Positions 41,330 to 51,672 of a stretch of 64,000 nt of DNA are shown one piece after another. Below the pieces are notes generated by a model. The model worked only from the letters and a program-made list of their open reading frames with translations, was not told the DNA's origin and did no database searches. The stretch spans positions 1,137,350 to 1,201,349 of the forward strand of contig CM030932.1 in assembly GCA_018136815.1 (NCBI GenBank), in the 5' to 3' direction. The number at the start of each line of letters is the position of its first letter. Position 1 is the stretch's first letter. Both the position numbers and the translations under genes were made by a program. Source of the stretch: Isochrysis galbana. Lineage: Eukaryota; Haptophyta; Isochrysidales; Isochrysidaceae.

Positions 41330-43270
41330 ATGCTCGCACTCTCGACTGCTGCTCTCGCTCTCTCTCTCGGTGCGCCCTCGCTCTCCTCCGCGGTCTCCGC
41401 GGCGCGGAGCTCGCAGATCTCGATGGCGAGCAAGTACACCATCGCCCCCTCCATCCTGTCCGCTGACTTTGCCCGCCTCGGTGAGGTGAGTGAGAGGGAG
41501 AGTGGAGGGCAAATAGACTCTGCGCAGAGGGGCACAGTTTCTCCACGGGGGATCACCAATGCAGCAGCAGGGATCGATACTAAGTGGAGAGAGGATGGCA
41601 TTACTGATGGAACTGGAGGAGGGGCGGCCGGGGGGGGGGGGGGCTGAGGGGGGGGGAATCGGCAAGAAGACGGGAGAGAATCTAAGCGGAAGTAGGAAGA
41701 CGGGATCGAAACCACGGATGGAGTTGAAGGAGAAGCGTCTTACATGGAGCCCGAAAAGAGCAGGGAGAGGCCAAGAGATGGTCTGGAAACAGCAGGGAGA
41801 GGAGAGGGGGTCGAAAGGGCGCAAAATAACCCAAAGATGAGTGGATTACGGGAAGGTCGCAAGCGTGTCCGGGAGGGAAGGAATCGGACAAAGTTGAGCA
41901 GACATCGAAGGGGGGGAAGCATTGCTACGTCCTCAAAAGGGACCATGCGTCACGCGGCAAGACTCTGGATCGTTGAGAGGGAGCTGGCGTCCGATGGTCA
42001 GGCATGTCTGAGTCACACGATAACACTGGCGAAGCACCCGGGGCTGTAGGCGGGTCGGGCGCGTGGCAGTGTCGGGTGCGGGTACGGCGCTCGCTCTTGG
42101 CTTTTGCCCCTAGCTGCCCTTTCCAACCCGCCGGGCTTGCTGTTCTCCACTGTGTGCAGGAGGTGGAGAATGTGCTCAAGGCTGGCGCCGATACCGTTCA
42201 CTTCGATGTATGCCAGCCCTACCTGCAAATCTGAATCCGCCTTGCCGATGCTTACTTAATTTAATGTCCGTATGTTGCCCGTGGGCCATGAGTTGGTCAC
42301 ATGCCGCTAATTATTTGCCACCCACTCTCAAGCTACGTGTTACACCCCGCTTCCCCCTCATTAGGTGATGGACAACCACTACGTCCCCAACCTTACCATC
42401 GGTCCGATGGTGTGCAAGGCACTCCGTAACTACGGCATCGAGGCCCCCATCGATGTGCGCTGCCATTGCAGCGTGGGCACATATGTGGTGCTCGGTAGCC
42501 ATGGAAGGTGCTAGTGATGTTAATGATTTGGTGTGATGGGTAATGACGCCGTTTTATTGGCGGCACCGCCCATTAAGTCGATGACAATCGCGGCGTGCGC
42601 CTTGGTGGCGCCTCGCGCGACCCGGATGACGCGGCCACAATTGCTCTCACACAGGTGCATCTCATGGTCTCGCCGGTGGACGCTATCATCGGCGAGTTTG
42701 CTGCGGCTGGCGCCTCCTTCATCACCTTCCACCCTGAGGCAACCAAGCACGTCGACCGGTCGCTCTCGCTCGTGCGCTCCCACGGCTGCAAGTGAGTGCA
42801 CCGCGTGCGCGCAGACGCATGCTGCCAGTGCCCAGAGTCGCCACTCTGAATGAGTGCTCATCTCATGGTTCCCCATCCCTCTACATTCCCCACCCGTTGC
42901 ATGCAGGTCGGGACTCGTCTTCAACCCGGCGACATCGCTTGACATCCTCAAGTACGTCATCGACAAGGTCGACATTGTTCTCCTCATGTCGGTGAACCCG
43001 GGCTTTGGTGGCCAGAAGTTCATCCCCGCTACCCTCGACAAGCTTCGCGAGGCGCGCAAGATCATTGACGAGTCGGGCTATGACATCTCGCTTGAGATTG
43101 ACGGCGGCGTTGGTCCCGCCAACATTCGCGAGATCGCGGAGGCGGGCGCCGACAACTTCGTTGCCGGCTCTGCCATCTTCAACACTGAAGATTACAAGGC
43201 CACCATCGACAAGATGCGCGAGGAGCTCGCCAAGGTGCCTGTGCCGGGCAAGGAGTTTGCACTTTACTAG
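41330..43270 (+). CDS. RPE: Ribulose-phosphate 3-epimerase, plastid-type leader
   Basis: Interconverts ribulose-5-phosphate and xylulose-5-phosphate in the Calvin cycle and the pentose-phosphate pathway. Five exons, 41330-41485, 42160-42207, 42365-42454, 42655-42791 and 42907-43270, join in phase to 264 residues with canonical GT-AG introns (674, 157, 200, 115 bp). The join rebuilds the whole (beta/alpha)8 fold: [99 protein letters not shown]. The metal/active-site residues His and Asp in HFDVMD, His in HLMV and Asp in IDGGV are present. The first ~30 residues ([29 protein letters not shown]) are a signal peptide plus short transit-like segment, so import into a complex plastid is likely. A long polypurine tract lies just upstream. 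Confidence 0.95.
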
Positions 43271-45205
43271 ACTTGTAAGCGCCTCGATCCGCATAGCGAG
43301 CGGGGCACGTGGGCCATGTGTGGCCCTGGGCTCGCCCCTGGGGTCTCAGTATTTTGCGTGAGTGTAGAGGGGGAAGCTCCTTCCCTTCTCTGCTACCGCG
43401 CTCGATGCGCGTGTGGATAGATGACCGAGTCCATCTCCTCGTCTCCAAAGCGTGCAAGACGTGTGTATGCGCGTGTCGCCGCGCGTGTGGTCTCACTTGT
43501 GCGTTGCTCTCATCCAGCATCCAATGAGTGCGAGAGCGTGTGCGCTAAATTTCGTTTCAACTTCTCTTGCACTGGTAATAAATAATTCGTGATCAATGTT
43601 ATATGTAATATCCTAGCCAAGCCCACTAGCTAATTGGACACAACTTTTCAGTCCCGGAATCCCGCCATGCGTGACGAGCCAGGTGTCCAAGTGATACCGA
43701 TATTTGTCCTCCCTCCAGTGCACGCACCAACCCTGCGCACTCCAGCACGCCCTCTCCCTCTCCTCGAGGCCACGCTGACGCTAACGCTGGGGGAAAACCC
43801 CTTTCGGGTAGCAAACAACAACGCAGGGGCAGGGGGGCGCGGGAGGCACTCGTGCATCTAGGGTGCTAGGGGCCCAGAGCGCTAATCACTCTCGCCGGAG
43901 CGTGTGGCCGCGGCGAGCCGCGGCCCTTTCCTTTTGGCTCTGGCACCCCCCGCCTTCTTTTACCTAAACAGGGCTAGAAGACACGTTAACGCCGGAGGGG
44001 AGGGAGAGAGAGCTGCCGCTCCCCCCTCTCTTCCCTCTTCCCTCTTCCTCCTCTCTTCCCTGCGGCCCTGCGGCGGCGGGGGCCCATGGCGCGCGCCTGC
44101 GACCCACCTTCAGGTCCCCAGGTGACCTCCATGACGAATTGGGCAAACCGCAGACCCATTGGCCATTGGGTCTGAGGGCAACGAAGAAGGAGACAATCCG
44201 GCGGCAGGCGCGGCGGAGGGAAAGACTGCGGAGACGGTGCCGCGGCCATATAATTGGACCTGCGGAGTTGGCAACAAGCCAATCGCCAATCAGGCAGGCC
44301 GCACGCCGAAATCTCGTCGAAATCAGCCATTCGTGGAGCTCATTGGACGTAGACATCGCCGCGCCCCCCACTCGAGTCGACCTAGGGGACGGCGTCGATG
44401 GGGCTCACGACGGAGGAGGCCGAGTTGGAGGATGGCTTGCCGCCAGGCGTTGCGAACTATGCGCAGGGATCACAAGATTCCGTGCATATCCGCGCCCCCG
44501 TGCGCTGTTCGCAATGCCTGTAGTCACCTCCAACATGGGTCCCGATGAAAGCTCCATGAGCTCCCCGCAAGACCCGCGTTCCGCGCTAGCTGCCGGCGCG
44601 CCCTCGCAGGCGATCTCCAAAGGTGAGATCAGCCTTGCTCCTTGCTCTGAGCTCTGACACTAACTGCCCCGCCCGACCTCGCTCCATTTCCAATTTCCAA
44701 TCAGCTAACTCTAAACGTAAACGATCAAGATTGTATCGGCTAGGGGTCGGGGCTCCGCCCCCCCCATTCTAGAATTCGTGCCTGGGAGGGAGGGGGACTT
44801 TGCCGTGTGCAGCCGGCCTCTTGCACTTCGATTTTGATCGGAGCTTCGTTCCGCGGTATCAAGCACAATAGGAACAGGTAGACGCCGTGGTGGCTCAGTC
44901 AATACATGTTGAGGAGAACAGCAAAATACATAGATTTTGAACTACAGCAACCCGCAGCAATTACGCCCAGTTGGCGACACACATTGGGTTCCGGAATCGG
45001 TTGTTGTTCGCTCCGGCCATGCAACCATGTGCACAATACACTGAAACGGGAAATGTAACACGAGTGTTCGCGGCAGTGCAAGGGCAAGGGCAATGGATCC
45101 CACGTGCGAGCGGAGGGCCAGCGGTGTGCTTGACGTAGTGCCAGGTCTGTTCGCTTGCCTAGCACAACGAGCGCCGTGTAGTTGTGCTCAGGGTACTGAG
45201 GATAC
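43271..45205. other. Intergenic, no firm gene
   Basis: 3' flanks of two convergent genes. One candidate first exon (ATG 44515, MPVVTSNMGPDESSMSSPQD, followed by a possible donor CCAAAG/GTGAGA near 44622) has no recognisable continuation, so it is not called. C-rich runs at 44757-44765; otherwise nothing recognised. Confidence 0.5.
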
Positions 45206-46481
45206 TTACACGGCATCAATCTCGATCGCAGCGTCGATGCCTCGTTCACGTTTGGACTTCATGTAGGTGTAAAAGAAGTCAAGGTACAGTGCCGTTTGAA
45301 TCGTACCCGAGACCCAGACGATGAGCTGCGACATGTGAATTAGGGAGCGCTGTTCGTCAGCCGCATCCTTAGACGAAGTACTGTCGGCAGCGCCCTACAT
45401 GGTCTGTGAGCCGCTTTTGGATCCCATGTGCATGCGGACCTCCCCACCCTTCCTCGAAACGATCTAGATTTCGCCGCTGCCGCAGCGCAGTGTATGTGGT
45501 ACACATGGGAAGATGTGAGGACAAGGACACGGATATATTATCACAGGTCAAGCAAACGCGCATTGCGTTTGAGTGCTCGAAGGCACGTACCTGCATGTAG
45601 TGGGGCTCAGTTGCATAACGGTAGATCCAGTTGAGAATGTAAAAGAGCCGATACAGACCGAGCAAAAGAATGTAATGGCCTGTAAGAGATTCTGCACCTC
45701 CCTGCTTTTGCAGCATGAAGAGCTGTGGAAGGATCGCCACTGCCTCCAAGTAGATAGAGAATGCCCAACACCTGGTGAAGTCGGCACATGAAGAAAAGTC
45801 AAGGTCAGAGCCGCTTGATCCTAGTGCAGCTCCTTTCACAAGAGCGCCACCCAGGAGCGTAAAATCCTCACTAATCACAACGACGTTCTCGAGATGGCCC
45901 TGCTGAGAGTTCATAACGCACTATGGGCTTTAGTGCGTGACGAGGGTGTCAGAGGATAAGAAAAAAGGTCAGAATGTACACTTTGCACAGCGGGTGCATA
46001 CATTTCGAAAGGGGATTCGTGATCCTGATTTATGGCAATGCCTAGGATGAGAGCTGGGACGATTAAGTAGGCGATCGGGAAGGCGTCGTCTTCTCGGTTG
46101 TATGTATCTTTATGGGGCGTGCCGAATTTCATGACGCAGACAATGGAGACAGATGACGCAATGAAGATGATCTTCATGATAGTGTTGTAGACGCTGAGAA
46201 AGTTCCAAAAGATATCGAGATATCGGAAGGAGAAGACTATCACGTAGAGAAACTGAGCACACATCCGTGTGAGGGGTGTTGCGCCGGATGAGTGGTCGAC
46301 GGGGGGTGCAGGGCCACGTGGGAGCGGATGCGGCTGGCGGATACGGCGGCAGCTCCACCACCTGTGTTTTGAGGGAGATGCCGGCGACCGACTTGGAGGT
46401 GAAGAGTTTCCAGAACATGACAATGAAGGAGAGCAGATGTGCCATGTCGCCGAGCAGTCGGAAGACGTTCATCGCGACCAT
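45206..46481 (-). CDS. ERD2: ER lumen protein-retaining receptor (KDEL receptor)
   Basis: Retrieves escaped ER proteins from the Golgi by pH-dependent binding of KDEL/HDEL tails. Four exons on the minus strand, 46481-46362, 46252-46002, 45771-45591 and 45325-45206, give 223 residues, close to the usual ~212; all introns are GT-AG and phases agree ([29 protein letters not shown]). Seven-helix landmarks: [106 protein letters not shown], then the last helix [17 protein letters not shown] and a basic cytosolic tail (KSKRERG), as needed for COPI return. MVA before MNVF is the first ATG; MNVF itself would be the more usual start. Asn in TIMK-type helix 3 and the ARG/RYLD residues used for ligand binding are conserved. 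Confidence 0.93.
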
Positions 46482-46648
46482 GGAAGCGGGGGAAAGGCAA
46501 GGTTGGGGTGGGGCGGGGTTGGGGGGTGCGGGTGGAGGAAGTACAGCGCGGCGCCCGCGCCGCTCACCGCACACACTACAGTGGCGGCGCGCGATGATAC
46601 CCAGCGTCAGATTTGTTCTGGTTTTGTGTCAGAGTTTTCTTGTTGTCC

Positions 46649-46781
46649 TAGTTGAATCCTAGTGCTCAGGGACACTGGGGGACCGTGCCTCATCATTGGC
46701 AACGGAGCCTCTACCCCGCGATCGATGGGGTGTGTGTGCGCGGTTGGCGCATGGCTCGTCCGGTGTAGGTGGCTAGGGAAG
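46649..46781 (+). repeat. Dispersed repeat family Y, copy 2
   Basis: Starts TTGAATCCTAGTGCTCAGGG and contains GTGTGTGCGCGGTTGGCGCA and TGGCTCGTCCGGTGTAG, matching 21351-21480. It lies upstream of the KDEL receptor start (opposite strand). Motif Q copy 2 (46812-46841) follows it. Confidence 0.75.
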
Positions 46782-46890
46782 CTAGCCCCAACAACATGGT
46801 CTACAAAAATTCTTTTAATATATTCTCGCCTCTCGCGCGGCTTTGGCTTTGGCTTTGGGACTCTCTTCTATTTCTATGGTCAGTGGTCAG

Positions 46891-49759
46891 CCTAGATGGG
46901 AAATACAGTGGGGGAGAGTGCAAATACAGTAAATACAGTCTGTATTTGGCCTTCGTACAAATACAGTGAAATACAGTCCCCAAATACAGTAGACAGTAGG
47001 TTTTTTTCTCTCTCTTTTTTTTCTTTCTCCATATCTCTTTCGCTCGCCGCTCGCGACTCGCGGCTCGCGACTCGCCCCCGTTGCCACTTGCCAACTACGA
47101 GCGCGCGCCGCCAGCCCCCCCTCCCCCCCTCTGCCAGAGCCATGCAGCCCAACCCCAATCCCAACCGAGCCTCTCGATCCATGGCGCAGCAGGCGGCGCT
47201 GGAGATCGTGAGCGCCCGCGGAACGGACGGCGAGGAGGCGGCTGCGGCATGCACAGCGGCGCCGATGCAGTGGGCGGCGCTTCTCGATGGAGCGCAGCGC
47301 GGCCGCCGAGCTGCAGAGGAGGAGGAGGAGGAAGAGGTGGTGGCGCGAGGGAGCGAGCCAAGTGGGGCAGGGAACAGCCTCTTTGGCTTCCTCCCCACCC
47401 GCCCCACCGGCCTGAGCCAGCCCTTGTTGCAAGGGCGTAAGCGCTCCGCTGCTGCCAAGCGCACTCACCCTGCGTGGGATTGCGTCGTCCTCATAGATGA
47501 GGATGACATGAGCAACCCGCAGTGGCAGTGCCTTGGGTGCGGCGTGAGCCGCCGCGGCGGGGCCACGCGTATTGTCGACCATGTTTTGGGTCGCAACATG
47601 TCAGCCCAGTGCCCTTCCACAGACCCCCCCTTCCTCGCCCTCGTCGACAAGGTGCGCCGAAGCGAGGGGACGAAGAATGAGAAGAAGAAGGAGAAGGAGG
47701 CAGTGAGGCAGGAGGCAGGTGGATGAAGCGGCTGCTGCGCCGCTTGCCGAGAGGCTTGCCGAGGGGGTGTCCGCTGCGGGCAGTCGCCAAACCCGGCTCA
47801 GTGGTGGTCAAACCACCCTGAGCTTCAACGCGGATGCGAAGAAGGCGTGCGACGCGGCGATTGCCGAGTTTTTTTATGCGTGCAACATACCGGCTGCAAC
47901 GGCGGACCATCCAAAATTTGCGGCGATGATTGCGGCACTCAAGACGGCCCCTCCTTCGTACAAAGGACCGAATCGCAAAGGTTTGCATGGTGCTTTGTTG
48001 GATGATACTGTAGCTAGGTTGTCGCGCGAGCTTGAGCCATTGCGTCAGCAGCTGCTTAGTAAAAGTTGTTCGATTCTATCAGATGGGTGGGACAATGTGA
48101 TGAAGGATCACTTGATCAATTTCTTGTACGGTAATCCGGCGTGCATGCTATTTGATGGTACGGTCAAGCTATCGAGCAGCGATGCAGAGAATTCTGAATT
48201 TGTAGCTGAGTTACTACGTCAGCGTATCGAGAGGCATGGCCGGTTTTGCTTTGTGCAGGTGGTCACAGACACTTGCAGCACAATGAAGGCCGCTTGGAGA
48301 ATTTTGGAGAGGCACTACAATTGGCTCACAGCCACATGCTGCGGTACGCACGTCCTCTCTCTAGAGCTCAAAGATTTTGCTAAGGTGGCACAAGTGGCTG
48401 AGGTGATATCAAAGGTAGGTTGCGTTTTATCGCTGTTTTGGGGTCGCTCCAGGTGGCCACGTGCGAAGCTCCGGGAGATGATTGCTGCCAACCATGGGAA
48501 AGAATTTGGCCTTTACCGCGCAAAGCAAACTCGATTCGCCGGAAAGTTTCATGAGATGTCTCGAATGCTGCGTGTAAAAACTGAGTTGCAGCAGGTGGTA
48601 GTGACGATGGAGTATGCAGCGCACCGATTTACTTCCAGAGGGCGGTCGGCCACCTGCGACAACGACGAGGTCTTGGATGCAGACATTGGAAGGAAGGTGA
48701 AGGCGATTGTGCTCGACGATGATGGTTTTTGGAAACCTCTCATTCTGATTTTGCATGTAACCATGCCTGTTGTGAAACTGCTCCGGCTGATGGACAGCAA
48801 CGCGTTTTGTATGGGGAAAGTGTACGATAAGATGTTTTCGATCGGCCAACGCATTGAAGCCATGCAAGATAGAGTCCCTTGGTTCAAGGAATTGGCAAAG
48901 CTTCACGCCGAACGTTGGGAATACCTCCACTCGCCTATGCACGCCGCAGGCTACGCGTTGGACCCACAATACATGCAGACGGTAGGTGACTTGGATGACG
49001 CGACGACGGAGGGCTTGCAGACAATTGTTGACCGCCTTTGTTTACGTGACACGATCTTGGCCTCCCCCAACCCAGAGCAAGCTTGGAGAGAATGCACCGT
49101 CTCCTCCCCTGAAGTAGTTCAACGAATCGCCCAAGTGGAGAGAGAATTTGCTGTATTCCAAAGTGGCAGTGGTGCTTTCTCTCGGCCGTCAGCATTGGAG
49201 AACGCCAAGGTTATGGAACCGTCGCAATGGTGGATGATGTATGGCAAGCATGTCCCTATGCTTGCATCGATTGCACAACAAGTTCTGTCCCAACCCGTCG
49301 CTGCATCGGCCGCCGAACGCAATTGGTCAGTGTATGGCCAAATACATTCTCAAGCTCGGTCTCGAATGTCCCATCAGGTGGCAGATAAGCTGGTTTTTTG
49401 TCATGAGTCCATGCATGTGCAGATGCGTTCCCAGAGTGCTGCTTGGAAACCTGATGTTGTGCCATGGGAGAGTGATGAGGATAGTGATGGGGAAGGGGAG
49501 GAGCAGTGGGTTGGTGATGCGAATGTGAGTCCCAGTGCTGAGCTCGTTGAGAAGTTGTTGAGGTGAGATGCCTCGCGCCGCGCCGCCGCGCCGGCCGCTG
49601 CTAGCCGCGCGGGCGGCTGCTAGCCGCGCGGGCGCGCGTGTGCGGGCGCGCGCCACCGTCCAAATACGGAGGGGCACATGGAGGGGGTTTCAAATACGGT
49701 AAATACGGTCTGTATTTGGCCTTCGGCCAAATACGGTGAATACGTATCTCCCAACTAGG
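46891..49759 (+). mobile_element. hAT DNA transposon, full length, with 8-bp target duplication
   Basis: A 2,869-bp element. The ends are CCTAGATGGGAAATAC (left) and, read inward, CCTAGTTGGGAGATAC: 16-bp inverted repeats with two mismatches. The perfect 8-bp direct repeat GTGGTCAG flanks it (46883-46890, 49760-49767). AAATACAGT (left) and AAATACGGT (right) subterminal repeats and a shared block CTGTATTTGGCCTTCG lie inside each end, probably transposase-binding sites. The transposase reading frames fill the interior. One frame interruption may make it defective or may be an intron. Confidence 0.93.
47142..49566 (+). CDS. hAT transposase (BED finger, DUF659-like core, dimerisation domain)
   Basis: The N-terminal ~195 residues end at a TGA (47724-47726) and contain a BED-type zinc finger: PQWQCLGCGVSRRGGATRIV, then DHVLGRNMSAQC (C-x2-C...H...C). 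The catalytic part is in the next frame from about 47719: LSDGWDNVMKDHLINFLYGN (DUF659-type, first acidic residue), VQVVTDTCSTMKAAW (second), TATCCGTHVLSLELKDF (CxxH motif), and the C-terminal hAT dimerisation segment VAASAAERNWSVYGQIHSQA with RSRM. The joining can be explained by a single-base insertion near 47715-47724 or by a 70-80-nt intron (GACAAG/GTGCGC to GGCAG/GTGGAT, phase 0), though the tract before that acceptor is purine-rich. A second frame break is not seen, so the copy is young. Confidence 0.88.
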
Positions 49760-49767
49760 GTGGTCAG

Positions 49768-51399
49768 TGGTCAGTGGCCACGCCCATTCCCATTCCCCCC
49801 CTTGCCGAGCCGCATCATCAGATGCGCTCGACTCCTCGTCGCCATTAAGCGGAGGGTCAAGGCCGCCGCCACCACCACCACCACCGCTGCTGTCACCGCC
49901 GCCCGCCGCCGCCCCTGCCCCTGCCTCCGACACATCTGCTACCGTCGCTACTGCCGCTGCCGCCGCCACCGCCGCACCGCCGCCGGTGATGGCGTGATGG
50001 CCATATGATACAGCTCATGCTGGTCCTGCACGACAGCTACCAACGCTGCCCTTGCTGCCGCCAGCCTTGCCGGATCGGCGCCCACACACTTTCGCTTTTG
50101 CACGCGCCGCTGAGCAACCTCCAAGGCGTGTGCGCTCGCCTTGCGCGAATGCGCGAACGCTCGATGTGCATTGCCCACGCCTTCTCACTTCTCCTTCTCA
50201 GCGGGTGAAGCAACTTCAGTAAGGCCTCGCGGGGCCACCACTGAGTCGGTAGACAGGCACAGGATCGCACGGATTAGTGAACTCTCCCGTGCGACCCTTT
50301 GATTTGCCCTTTGCCTCGGCCTCTTGGCCTGTGTTGCGTTGGCGTTGGCGCTGGACTTGGCGTACGCATGAAGCGCGTATACGTATACATGAATGAGTCC
50401 AGCGCAGACCACCATCAGGCCGAGCTTGCACTTGCACATGAGGCCTGGGGTGAATGCGCTCGCCTCGGCGAACGGCCTCCATGAGGGCCTGAAATTCTGG
50501 CTTCTGGCAGCGCTCGCTAGCGCTCGCCAATGTCCAACGTCCCAGGGGCCGGGGGCCGGGGGCCGGCGGCCGGCGGCCTCATGGGGAGGTCGGGCCGTGT
50601 CGAATCATCGTATGCCTGCGGCGCGACGGGCGGGGATATGTCACTACCGGACTGTGCGACCCTCGTAAACGAGCGTGCGACCCACTAGGGACCTCCCACA
50701 TCACTCGCGAGGCGCCTGAGCTTGGGCTCCTCACCAGCTGGCAGCCATTTAGCCATTGCGAGGCCGAGAGCCGGCGATCGGCCGACGCGGAACCTCCGCG
50801 TTTGTTATTTGTTATGGGGATTCGCCCGACAATCATTGCTTTGATTCACCCACGCGTGCGATCCTCCCATTCTCCCAAAGTAGACTTCTAGCATGGGCGC
50901 ATGGGCCGGACGGCCGGACAAGTTGGACAAGGCGGGGGAGTCACGAGTCACTCACCGACGCCATGGATTTTCGTGGGGTAGAGGGAGTTCGCGAGGGGGG
51001 GGGGGGGGCAGGTAAAGGGGGGTCCCTGGGGAATCCTTGGACACCCAGGAGGGGTGGAAAATAGTGAATAGTGATTAAAAAGCGTGAGTGACCGGCCTAC
51101 TTGTTTCCTCGAGTTGGAGCGGCGCTCCGTCTTTCTTCATTCATTCAAGGCGCTTGCTACTAGCAACTAGCTCCTATAAAAGTATACCCTCCATTCCATA
51201 ACACTAGCGAGCCGTAGAGCGCGCGCACGTACACACGTACACCGTATGTACAACGTGAAGCGTGAACGAGGGGCGACGAGCAGCAGACGGAGCTTTCCAT
51301 TCAAAGATTCAAAGAACAGAGAACGGGAAGACCAGACGAGGTATAAAAAGACGCACTGTGAACTACGGTTATAACAAACTAACCGTGCCCCCCCCCCCG
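49768..51399. other. Intergenic, nothing recognised
   Basis: Flank of the transposon and upstream region of the giant gene. It has CCG/CCA triplet-rich patches (49850-49990), a G run near 50997-51008 and GGGGCC repeats near 50549-50575. No protein-like frame or RNA gene is supported on either strand. Confidence 0.5.
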
Positions 51400-51625
51400 C
51401 CCCCGCACCTCTCTTCTCCCCCCTCCCTCTCTCCCTCTCTCCCTCTCTCTGTCTCTTCCTCTCTCTCTCTCCCTCCCTCCCTCTCTCTCCCTCCCTCCCT
51501 CTCTGTCTCTCCCTCCCTCTCCCCCTCTCTCCCTCTCGCCCTCCCTCCTCCCTCTCTCCTTCTCTCTTCCTCCGTACTCTATCTCTCCTCCCTCCGCTCT
51601 CCCTCTCTCTCTCCGGGCGTCCAGG
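51400..51625 (+). repeat. CT-rich leader tract of the VPS13-type gene
   Basis: CTCC/CTCT/CCCT repeats of ~220 bp directly before the start codon at 51673. Open in frame with the gene, but Ser/Leu/Pro-only, so treated as 5' UTR. Confidence 0.85.
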
Positions 51626-51672
51626 GCGAGAGCGGGAAGTCTCGGCCTGTGGGGGCGGCCAAGAGCGCGCGG

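Noticed and set aside
44139-44657. Plus-strand ORF and a possible first exon at 44515
   Set aside because: No recognisable continuation or domain; composition looks random.
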